DNA of 10,509 nt from Bacteroidota bacterium (GTDB lineage: Bacteria; Bacteroidota; Bacteroidia; Chitinophagales; Chitinophagaceae): contig CANHNT010000044.1 of the NCBI GenBank assembly GCA_947461985.1, positions 1 to 10,509 of the forward strand, given 5' to 3'. The first letter of the stretch is position 1, and each line of letters starts with the position of its first letter. A program made the position numbers and the translations under genes. The notes beneath the pieces are model-generated. The model was given only the letters and a program-made list of their open reading frames with translations. It was not told where the DNA came from and did not search any database. Shown here piece by piece: positions 1-5,013 of the stretch.

Positions 1-56
1 AAGCCTTTTGTAACTGCCGACCGAATTCCATTTACATTATAGGAAACTATTCTCAT
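1..56 (-). CDS. xth: Exodeoxyribonuclease III / AP endonuclease, N-terminal fragment (cut by left window edge)
   Basis: Reading the minus strand from the ATG at 56-54 gives MRIVSYNVNGIRSAVTKG followed by the first two bases of a Phe codon at the edge. This is the characteristic start of the ExoIII/ExoA branch of the endonuclease/exonuclease/phosphatase family, whose N terminus reads M-K/R-I-x-S-Y/W-N-V-N-G-I-R. The Asn of VNG is one of the conserved active-site positions near the metal site. The family cuts DNA at abasic sites during base excision repair and removes 3' blocking groups. Only 18 codons are present, so length, catalytic residues and intactness cannot be judged. It lies on the same strand as the T9SS gene upstream, but a hairpin terminator separates them and a possible -7 box sits just before it, so it is probably its own transcription unit. 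Family assignment rests on this short motif alone. Confidence 0.82.
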   Translation of the reverse strand, partial: MRIVSYNVNGIRSAVTKG

Positions 57-71
57 TATTTTTTTTATTTA

Positions 72-79
72 CAAACATA
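72..79 (-). promoter_or_regulatory. Possible Bacteroidota -7 box for xth
   Basis: The minus strand reads TATGTTTG, matching the Bacteroidota sigma-A -7 consensus TAnnTTTG, and ends 15 bases before the xth ATG. This would give a leader of about ten bases. No convincing -33 TTG is visible; the -33 position falls in the upstream terminator hairpin. The motif is easy to meet by chance in AT-rich DNA. Confidence 0.4.
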
Positions 80-81
80 AA

Positions 82-107
82 AAAAGACTTTCATAAGAAA
101 GTCTTTT
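82..107 (-). terminator. Hairpin terminator downstream of the T9SS type A gene
   Basis: Positions 82-92 and 97-107 form a perfect 11-base inverted repeat (AAAAGACTTTC / GAAAGTCTTTT) with the four-base loop ATAA. On the minus strand the stem ends in a run of T, and more T-rich sequence follows. It lies 66 bases past the stop codon of the secreted T9SS gene and before xth, so it most likely ends the T9SS transcript. T-rich sequence on the plus-strand side (108-120) would let it work in either direction. Confidence 0.8.
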
Positions 108-172
108 AATTTTTATTATTTTATTGCCTGGAAAATTGTTGTCAAAATATTTCAACTTATCCGCACATTAAT

Positions 173-877
173 TTATTGTTTTGTTACTTTTTTCACTCCA
201 ATTATTTTCCCTTTTGAATCTACAAATTGCAATAAATAAACTCCTGTAGAAACATTGTCTAATGAAATATAAATTGGGCTTCTGTTTACATCTACAGCAA
301 ATTTTGCAATTTTATTTCCTATCACATTCGTTACATTTACTGAAGAAATATTTTTATCATTTAAAGCAATGTTAATATGATTTGTTGCAGGGTTTGGATA
401 AATATTTACAAAATTTGAATTGTCGAAATCTTTTGTTCCTAGAGGACAAGTTGAAAACTTGTAAACAATGTCTCCAACTGAAGCTATATTCACAGTAACA
501 TATCCTATTCCATCTGCAGAACCTGGATGCGCTTTTATATCAACTGTTAAATTCATTGAAGCATTCACAGGAATAGCAGCTGAAGTAATGGGACCAGAAT
601 TTGCTTTTAAATTTGCAGAATCTCTACAAGATAAGTTGTCACAAATTTGTGACACAAACCAACCATTTGGTAAATTAGCAGAAACTAGTGTCCATTTAAT
701 GGTTGTTGCAACATTTGTATTGTTAAGTACTACACCATCAGCAGGTAGAGAAAATCCAGTTTTTTGAACACAACCAGCATTTTGTGTATATGAAACAGTG
801 TCGTCAACAATAGTAACTTGTGCAAATGCACTGATTGAACTTAAAGCAACGATTAGCGTGAATATAATTTTCTTCAT
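173..877 (-). CDS. Small secreted protein with T9SS type A C-terminal sorting domain
   Basis: The 234-residue product starts with a Sec signal peptide (MKKIIFTLIVALSSISAFA, likely cleaved before Gln20). An all-beta central region follows at about 21-148. It holds a Trp-rich stretch (W62, W73) and a Cys pair at C79 and C84 in a C-D-N-x-x-C arrangement, plus C36 and C144; this resembles Ig-like modules seen in other Bacteroidota secreted proteins. The last ~80 residues are a type A sorting domain with the YPNP motif at 160-163, VNVTNVIG in the middle, and a terminal GVYLLQF...VKKVTKQ. This domain directs outer-membrane export by the type IX system, after which it is normally cleaved. An in-frame ATG at 913 would add 12 residues ahead of the signal peptide and overlap the proposed -7 box, so I chose the ATG at 877. 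Substrate or partner is unknown; no enzyme motif is visible. Confidence 0.85.
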   Translation of the reverse strand: MKKIIFTLIVALSSISAFAQVTIVDDTVSYTQNAGCVQKTGFSLPADGVVLNNTNVATTIKWTLVSANLPNGWFVSQICDNLSCRDSANLKANSGPITSAAIPVNASMNLTVDIKAHPGSADGIGYVTVNIASVGDIVYKFSTCPLGTKDFDNSNFVNIYPNPATNHINIALNDKNISSVNVTNVIGNKIAKFAVDVNRSPIYISLDNVSTGVYLLQFVDSKGKIIGVKKVTKQ

Positions 878-910
878 TGTTATAATTTTAGTGCAATTTA
901 ATGAAAAATA

Positions 911-918
911 CAAAATTA
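911..918 (-). promoter_or_regulatory. Possible -7 box for the T9SS type A gene
   Basis: The minus strand reads TAATTTTG, a full match to TAnnTTTG, ending 33 bases before the ATG at 877 and giving a leader near 28 bases. No clear -33 TTG lies at the usual 17-23 base spacing. It supports the downstream start codon and suggests the gene is expressed separately from obg. Confidence 0.5.
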
Positions 919-949
919 TACCAATTTAATATGTTAAAATTTTAAAATT

Positions 950-977
950 TAGCGACTAACGAATTTAAATTTCGCTA
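950..977 (-). terminator. Weak hairpin at the obg stop codon, possible terminator
   Basis: TAGCGA (950-955) and TCGCTA (972-977) form a six-base inverted repeat around a 16-base AT-only-like loop that includes the obg stop codon. On the minus strand AATTTTAAAATTTT follows. The stem is short and the T-tract is interrupted, so this is only a candidate for ending the adk-obg transcript. Confidence 0.3.
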
Positions 978-1963
978 TTAAGCATGGTCCAAAGTTTATC
1001 TTTCATAACATTAATCCCTTTTTGAGTTATTGACGAAATGAATACTACCTCTAATTCCTTAGGAAGCTCCTTTCTTATTTCTGCCATTAATTCATCATCT
1101 AACATATCCGATTTACTAATTGCAATTAGCATTTGTTTGTCCAATAAATCAGGATTGTATTGTTCCAATTCCGACATTAATATATCATATTCTTGTTTAT
1201 GATTTTTACTATCAGCAGGTATCAAAATAAGCAATGCAGGATTCCGTTCAATATGACGTAAAAAACGATGACCTAATCCTTTGCCTTCTGCTGCACCTTC
1301 AATTATACCTGGCAAATCTGCTACACAAAATGATTTACCATCTTTATAATCTACAATTCCTAAATTAGGAGTAATGGTGGTAAATGCATAATCTGCAATT
1401 TTTGGTTTAGCCGCACTAATAACAGATAACAAAGTAGATTTTCCTGCGTTAGGAAAGCCTACTAAACCTACATCTGCTAGTATTTTTAATTCAACTACTT
1501 TCCATTCTTCAATGCCGGGTTCACCTGGTTGTGCATAGTCAGGTGCTTGGTTAGTAGCTGTAGCAAAGTTTCCATTTCCTAAACCTCCTCTACCACCTGG
1601 TACCCAAATTACTTCCTGACCGTGTTCTAAAATCTCTACTTCAACTTCACCAGTTTCTTCATTTTTAGCAACTGTACCTAAAGGAACTTCAATATACACA
1701 TCTTCGCCTGTTAATCCACTGCTATTATTTTTACTTCCTCTAAAGCCATCTTCTGCTATTAAATTTTTGTGATATCGAAGATGTAAAAGAGTCCATAAAT
1801 TTTTATTGCCTCTTAAAATAATATGGCCACCTCGTCCACCATTACCACCATCAGGGCCACCTAATGGTCTTGACTTTTCTCTTAAAAAATGAGATGAACC
1901 AGCTCCACCACTTCCAGATTTACAGTGAACTCGAATATAATCTATGAAGTTATCGTGTTGCAT
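965..1963 (-). CDS. obg: Obg family GTPase (ObgE/CgtA), ribosome assembly
   Basis: This 332-residue protein has the two-domain core of the Obg family. Residues 4-160 are the glycine-rich Obg fold ([12 protein letters not shown] at 35-46; [19 protein letters not shown] at 121-139). The G domain follows, with G1 GFPNAGKST at 169-177, the switch I threonines T195/T196, G3 DLPG at 216-219, G4 SKSD at 283-286 in place of NKxD, and G5 near SSI at 310-312. Obg GTPases bind the large ribosomal subunit and act in its maturation and in growth control. The extra C-terminal OCT domain of some Gram-positive forms is absent, as expected at this length. It lies 36 bases downstream of adk on the same strand, so the two are probably co-transcribed. 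A TAATTTTG motif overlapping the adk stop may add an internal promoter. The SKSD variant appears in other Bacteroidota Obg proteins to my knowledge and does not suggest loss of function. Confidence 0.97.
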   Translation of the reverse strand: MQHDNFIDYIRVHCKSGSGGAGSSHFLREKSRPLGGPDGGNGGRGGHIILRGNKNLWTLLHLRYHKNLIAEDGFRGSKNNSSGLTGEDVYIEVPLGTVAKNEETGEVEVEILEHGQEVIWVPGGRGGLGNGNFATATNQAPDYAQPGEPGIEEWKVVELKILADVGLVGFPNAGKSTLLSVISAAKPKIADYAFTTITPNLGIVDYKDGKSFCVADLPGIIEGAAEGKGLGHRFLRHIERNPALLILIPADSKNHKQEYDILMSELEQYNPDLLDKQMLIAISKSDMLDDELMAEIRKELPKELEVVFISSITQKGINVMKDKLWTMLNSEI

Positions 1964-1994
1964 AATATATTTTTTTACTTAGTAAAGAACCTAA

Positions 1995-2002
1995 CAAAAT
2001 TA
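1995..2002 (-). promoter_or_regulatory. Possible internal -7 box for obg
   Basis: The minus strand reads TAATTTTG overlapping the adk stop codon, 31 bases before the obg ATG. A TTG lies upstream at only a 14-base spacing, shorter than usual. It could allow obg expression independent of adk, but chance occurrence is likely. Confidence 0.25.
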
Positions 2003-2575
2003 GTTGATTCTTGTATCAATGACTCCAGAAATGGCGTCAAAAATTTCATCTACGCTCCCTTCGCCAGGCAATTCTACTAACGTATCTTTTGACCTATAGT
2101 AATCTGCTACAGGAGATGTTTTAGCATGGTATTCTTTAATTCTGTTTACAATTACCGCTTCGTTGTCATCTGCTCTACCTGAAACTTCTCCACGAGAAAT
2201 TAAACGCGTTTTTAACTCTTCTTCGCTTACTAAAAGACTGATTACTACATTTATTGGATTATTTTTAAACTCCAATAAATTATCTAACGCTTCTGCTTGC
2301 GCAACTGTACGAGGAAAACCATCAAATATGAATCCTTTAACTTCTGGATTTTCATCCAATTTTGAAGAAATCATTCCGATGACTACTTCATCCGGAACTA
2401 ATTGACCCTGATCCATAAACTTTTTAGCTTCTATTCCTAATGGCGTTTCATTTTTAACTTCCCCACGAAGAATATCGCCAGTAGACAACTGTATAAGGTT
2501 GTATTTTTCAATAATATTTGCTGACTGAGTGCCTTTACCACTCCCTGGAGGTCCAAAAAGGACAAGATTAAACAT
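2000..2575 (-). CDS. adk: Adenylate kinase, short-LID form
   Basis: The 191-residue product interconverts ATP + AMP and 2 ADP in the cytoplasm. The P-loop GPPGSGKGT is at 8-16, the AMP-binding STGDILR at 31-37 and DGFPRT at 85-90. The LID region is short (about 128-138, RGEVSGRADDN) and lacks the four-Cys zinc insert of the long form; this matches the ~190-residue adenylate kinases usual in Bacteroidota. Conserved arginines in the R-x-x-x-Y segment (NRIKEYHAKT) follow the LID. It is the first gene of the adk-obg pair, and a -7 box lies 23 bases upstream of its start. The hpt gene that often precedes adk in Bacteroidota is absent here; the upstream neighbour is instead the divergent pdhC. The sequence appears intact with all key residues. 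Confidence 0.97.
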   Translation of the reverse strand: MFNLVLFGPPGSGKGTQSANIIEKYNLIQLSTGDILRGEVKNETPLGIEAKKFMDQGQLVPDEVVIGMISSKLDENPEVKGFIFDGFPRTVAQAEALDNLLEFKNNPINVVISLLVSEEELKTRLISRGEVSGRADDNEAVIVNRIKEYHAKTSPVADYYRSKDTLVELPGEGSVDEIFDAISGVIDTRIN

Positions 2576-2598
2576 ATTCGGTTTTTTTTAACGAGTTG

Positions 2599-2606
2599 CA
2601 AATATA
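2599..2606 (-). promoter_or_regulatory. Possible -7 box for adk
   Basis: The minus strand reads TATATTTG, matching TAnnTTTG, and ends 23 bases before the adk ATG, giving a leader of roughly 18 bases. No -33 TTG is found at standard spacing. Its position at the head of a clear adk-obg unit makes it more credible than an isolated match. Confidence 0.5.
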
Positions 2607-2807
2607 TACAATCTTAATGGATTGGAAAGTATGTAGCTAGTTAATCATTAGAAATTTGTTGGTAAATTAATGTAGGTCTGAGAATTGAGTTTTGATGTTT
2701 TAGATATTCATTTTTTTGAAGTCGAGGTCTGTAACTTTACTCATCGACAACGGCTATGGCACAGTTCAACTAGTTAACATTTTTCAGCTTTTTTCTTTGT
2801 AGAATTA

Positions 2808-2878
2808 TGCACCGAGTCATTCTTAATTATGGAACAGGCGCAACTCTGATGCACAATGAAAAGCAGCTAGTTCCATAA
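2808..2878. repeat. Two interleaved inverted repeats (candidate structured element)
   Basis: One pair is TGCACCGAGT (2808-2817) with ACTCTGATGCA (2843-2853); four bases pair at each end with a mismatched centre. The other is a perfect nine-base pair, TTATGGAAC (2827-2835) with GTTCCATAA (2870-2878). The arms alternate in order (first-left, second-left, first-right, second-right), so the two stems would form either alternative hairpins or a pseudoknot-like fold. No T-run follows on the plus strand, so a simple terminator is unlikely. Function is unknown. Confidence 0.4.
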
Positions 2879-2900
2879 AAAATTTAAGGGCATTGATTCT

Positions 2901-2934
2901 TTCATTTTGTCATTTGGAATTTTCGCAAAATGAA
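2901..2934. repeat. Inverted repeat upstream of the pdhC promoter
   Basis: TTCATTTTG (2901-2909) and CAAAATGAA (2926-2934) form a perfect nine-base inverted repeat with a 16-base spacer. It ends 26 bases before the proposed pdhC -7 box. The symmetry and location would suit a dimeric regulator site, or an RNA hairpin if transcribed from further upstream. I cannot assign a regulator. Confidence 0.35.
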
Positions 2935-2960
2935 GTGTATGAAAGTTTATGTAATTTTCT

Positions 2961-2968
2961 TACTTTTG
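2961..2968 (+). promoter_or_regulatory. Possible -7 box for pdhC
   Basis: TACTTTTG matches TAnnTTTG and ends 19 bases before the pdhC ATG, giving a leader of about 15 bases. No -33 TTG is present at the usual spacing. Since pdhC has no co-directional gene upstream, a promoter must lie in this region. Confidence 0.5.
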
Positions 2969-2987
2969 GGAAAATTTTGACATAATT

Positions 2988-4592
2988 ATGGCTGATGTAA
3001 TTAGAATGCCTCTTTTGAGCGACACGATGACGGAAGGAAAGATTGCTGCTTGGAATAAAAAAGTTGGCGACATCGTAAAAGCAGATGATAGTTTAGCGGA
3101 TGTGGAAACAGATAAAGCAACTATGGAAGTAGTGCCATATGTAGCTGGAACCTTGTTGTATATTGGTTTAGAAGCAGGACAGGCTGCAAAAGTAAATGAT
3201 ATTATCGCAATCATTGGCAAACCTGGTGAGGACATTTCTTCGTTGCTTGACACTCAATCTTCGGTGCCTGAAAAAGCTGAGGTTGTTGTTGTTGAGCAAG
3301 AACCGAAAATTGAAACTCAATCATCGAAGATTGAATTACCAAAGGAACTAACCGTAATTCGCATGCCATTATTGAGCGACACCATGACGGAAGGTAAAAT
3401 TGTAGTTTGGAATAAAAATGTGGGTGATAAAGTAAAAGCAGATGATAGCCTAGCAGATGTGGAAACGGATAAAGCAACCATGGAAGTAGTGGGTTATGTT
3501 GATGGCACATTATTGTATCAAGGAATAAAAGCTGGTGAAGCAGCAAAAATTAATGAAGTAATTGCGGTAGTAGGAAAAGAAGGATTTGATATTACTCCTT
3601 ATTTGGCTACTTTAAAAATGTCTAATGATAGTGGTCAAATGTCTAGTAAAGAAGCCGTAGTAGACACAATAAAAGATACTCCAAAATTAACCGAAGAAAA
3701 ACCGACATCAGACATCGGAAATCAGGCATCAACTCGAATAAAAGCGTCGCCGTTAGCGAAACAAATTGCAAAAGAAAAAGGAATTGATTTACACACGATA
3801 CATGGTAGTGGTGATGGCGGACGAATTGTGCGAAGAGATTTAGAAAACATTTCTGCAATGCCAGTTGTTTCTCAACCAGTAGTTTCTAATATCTCAAATC
3901 TTTCATCTCAAATCTCTTTCTCTGATACTCCTTTAACTCAAATGCGAAAAATTATTGCTCAACGACTGAGTGATAGCATGTTTACAGCTCCACATTTTTA
4001 TTTAAAAACGTCAGTGGAAATGGATACATTGATGGATGCACGAAAATTGATGAATGCTGCAAGCCCAGTAAAAATTTCGATTAATGACATGATGATTAAA
4101 GCTTGTGCAGTGAGCCTTGCTAAACATCCTATAATTAATAGTAGTTGGATGGTTGATTTTATTAGACACAATCATCAAATTAATATTGGCACAGCTATTG
4201 CCTTGCCTGATGGATTAATTGTACCGGTGATAAAAGATGCGAATTTAAAATCATTATCTCAAATAGCATTTGATGCAAATGATTTGTATACTAAAGCACG
4301 CAATAAAAAAATTCAACCTGCTGAGTTTACTGGTAACACATTCACTATTTCTAATTTAGGCATGATGGATATTGATGAATTTACTGCTATCATTAATCCT
4401 CCTGATGCTTGCATATTGGCTGTAGGAAAAATTGCCGCAACACCTGTTGTTAAAAATGGTGCTGTGGTGATAAAAAATATCATGAAACTCACTTTAAGTT
4501 GTGACCACCGAGTTGTAGATGGTGCAGAAGGTGCCCTATTTTTACAAACATTGAAAGGATTTTTAGAAAGTCCAGTTACTATGTTAGTTTAA
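2988..4592 (+). CDS. pdhC: Pyruvate dehydrogenase E2 (dihydrolipoamide acetyltransferase), two lipoyl domains
   Basis: This 534-residue E2 transfers the acetyl group from E1-bound hydroxyethyl-TPP through lipoyl-lysine to CoA. Lipoyl domain 1 is at about 4-80 with lipoyl Lys43 in ETDKATME; lipoyl domain 2 is at about 123-199 with Lys162 in the same motif. A Glu/Ser/Pro-rich linker leads to the peripheral subunit-binding domain at about 252-287 (ASPLAKQIAKEKGID... GGRIVRRDL). The acetyltransferase catalytic domain occupies about 310-534, with DHRVVDG at 506-512 providing His507 and Asp511. The MPLLSDTMTEG start, common to Bacteroidota pyruvate E2 proteins, favours the acetyl-transferring enzyme over the 2-oxoglutarate or branched-chain types, though sequence alone cannot exclude the latter. 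E1 (pdhA/pdhB) is not in the window. The gene stands alone on the plus strand with its own promoter region and ends in a hairpin shared with the convergent gene. Confidence 0.94.
   Translation: MADVIRMPLLSDTMTEGKIAAWNKKVGDIVKADDSLADVETDKATMEVVPYVAGTLLYIGLEAGQAAKVNDIIAIIGKPGEDISSLLDTQSSVPEKAEVVVVEQEPKIETQSSKIELPKELTVIRMPLLSDTMTEGKIVVWNKNVGDKVKADDSLADVETDKATMEVVGYVDGTLLYQGIKAGEAAKINEVIAVVGKEGFDITPYLATLKMSNDSGQMSSKEAVVDTIKDTPKLTEEKPTSDIGNQASTRIKASPLAKQIAKEKGIDLHTIHGSGDGGRIVRRDLENISAMPVVSQPVVSNISNLSSQISFSDTPLTQMRKIIAQRLSDSMFTAPHFYLKTSVEMDTLMDARKLMNAASPVKISINDMMIKACAVSLAKHPIINSSWMVDFIRHNHQINIGTAIALPDGLIVPVIKDANLKSLSQIAFDANDLYTKARNKKIQPAEFTGNTFTISNLGMMDIDEFTAIINPPDACILAVGKIAATPVVKNGAVVIKNIMKLTLSCDHRVVDGAEGALFLQTLKGFLESPVTMLV
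3000..3227 (+). repeat. First copy of tandem lipoyl-domain duplication in pdhC
   Basis: Codons 5-80 correspond to codons 124-199 (3357-3584) with an exact 357-base offset and no gap. By hand alignment 60 of the 76 residues are identical, and long stretches of DNA are also shared, such as GTAAAAGCAGATGATAG around the lipoyl-lysine region. Most nucleotide differences are at third positions, so this is an old or homogenised internal duplication rather than an assembly artefact. Confidence 0.85.
3357..3584 (+). repeat. Second copy of tandem lipoyl-domain duplication in pdhC
   Basis: This partner of the copy at 3000-3227 encodes residues 124-199 and keeps the lipoylation site at Lys162. Substitutions cluster on either side of the lipoyl hairpin (A20/A21 to V139/V140, I59 to Q178, Q65 to E184), leaving the ETDKATMEVV core identical. 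Confidence 0.85.
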
Positions 4593-4611
4593 AATAGCAA
4601 TGAAAAAATAC

Positions 4612-4632
4612 GTTAGTTTATACGTAACTAAC
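4612..4632. terminator. Bidirectional hairpin terminator between convergent pdhC and NTF2-like gene
   Basis: GTTAGTT (4612-4618) and AACTAAC (4626-4632) form a seven-base perfect stem with a seven-base loop. On the plus strand CCTCTATTTTTTT follows, so it can end pdhC, 20 bases past its stop. On the minus strand GTATTTTTTC follows, so it can also end the right-hand cluster. The stem includes the last codons and stop of the NTF2-like gene. GTTAGTT also occurs at the pdhC stop (4583-4589), giving an alternative left arm. Confidence 0.65.
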
Positions 4633-4980
4633 CTCTATTTTTTTAATAAGTAAATGATCATTAATCGATAATATGGCGATGGCTTTTGAATTGTCAATGA
4701 TTGATTCATAGTAGACAATAATTTTATTTTCATAAATTTCAATTCGATTTATTCGAAATTTAAATTGAGGAAAATTCAGCCTTACGAGTGACCAATATTC
4801 AAACATTTGGGGTTTTCCTGTGATACGACCAAAAGAATCGGGCATTAATCGCAGTGCCACATTTGAAACCAATGTAGCATCGTCGTCATACAACGTTAAA
4901 TATTTTTCAACAGTATCATTATTCCAATATTCAACCCACTTTTCTGAAATTAAATGGGCTTGTTCAAGTGTTATTTGCAT
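4618..4980 (-). CDS. NTF2-like / SnoaL-like fold protein, function unknown
   Basis: The 120-residue product has no signal peptide or membrane segment. Its pattern fits the cone-shaped NTF2-like fold: an N-terminal helix with aromatic residues (SEKWVEYWNNDTVEKYLTLY, about 12-31), a DDDATLVSN turn into the first strand, a helix (GKPQMFEYWSLVRLNFP), then strands ending in KIIVYYES, AIAILSIND and KIEVSYV. Members of this superfamily act as small isomerases, hydrolases, or ligand-binding and oligomerisation modules, and short single-domain ones are often unassigned. No catalytic Asp/His dyad can be named with confidence. It is the last gene of the minus-strand cluster, 33 bases after the MBL-rhodanese gene, and its stop lies inside the shared terminator hairpin. 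The neighbouring sulfur enzyme is a hint of context only. Confidence 0.75.
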   Translation of the reverse strand: MQITLEQAHLISEKWVEYWNNDTVEKYLTLYDDDATLVSNVALRLMPDSFGRITGKPQMFEYWSLVRLNFPQFKFRINRIEIYENKIIVYYESIIDNSKAIAILSINDHLLIKKIEVSYV

Positions 4981-5013
4981 AATAATAGTTTGTAATTTTC
5001 AATTTTCTTTTTT

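Larger units (their letters stand above)
2576..2987. other. Divergent intergenic region adk/pdhC, no gene found
   Basis: These 412 bases carry promoter-like boxes at each end (2599-2606 minus, 2961-2968 plus). Between them no reading frame gives a convincing protein; every frame is broken within a few dozen codons and none starts with a recognisable N terminus. The segment from about 2740 to 2877 looks richer in G+C than its flanks and contains interleaved inverted repeats. A further inverted repeat lies at 2901-2934. No tRNA, known riboswitch or insertion-sequence end was recognised. It may hold a structured RNA, regulatory sites, or the remains of a decayed gene. Confidence 0.6.

Noticed and set aside
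468..767. Plus-strand 99-codon open frame
   Set aside because: It is the antisense of the well-supported T9SS gene, with no recognisable domain.
878..913. Longer version of the T9SS type A protein starting at the ATG at 913
   Set aside because: It would place 12 polar residues before a complete signal peptide and start inside the probable -7 box; the ATG at 877 fits a secreted protein.
2641..2736. Open stretch of 31 codons on the minus strand (reads SYRPRLQKNEYLKH...) as a gene remnant
   Set aside because: There is no start codon, an in-frame stop lies immediately upstream, and no family is recognised. A decayed gene tail is possible but unsupported.
3211..3546. Minus-strand 111-codon open frame within pdhC
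   Set aside because: It lies antisense to the lipoyl-domain repeats and has low-complexity composition (runs of Leu, His and Gln); an antisense shadow.
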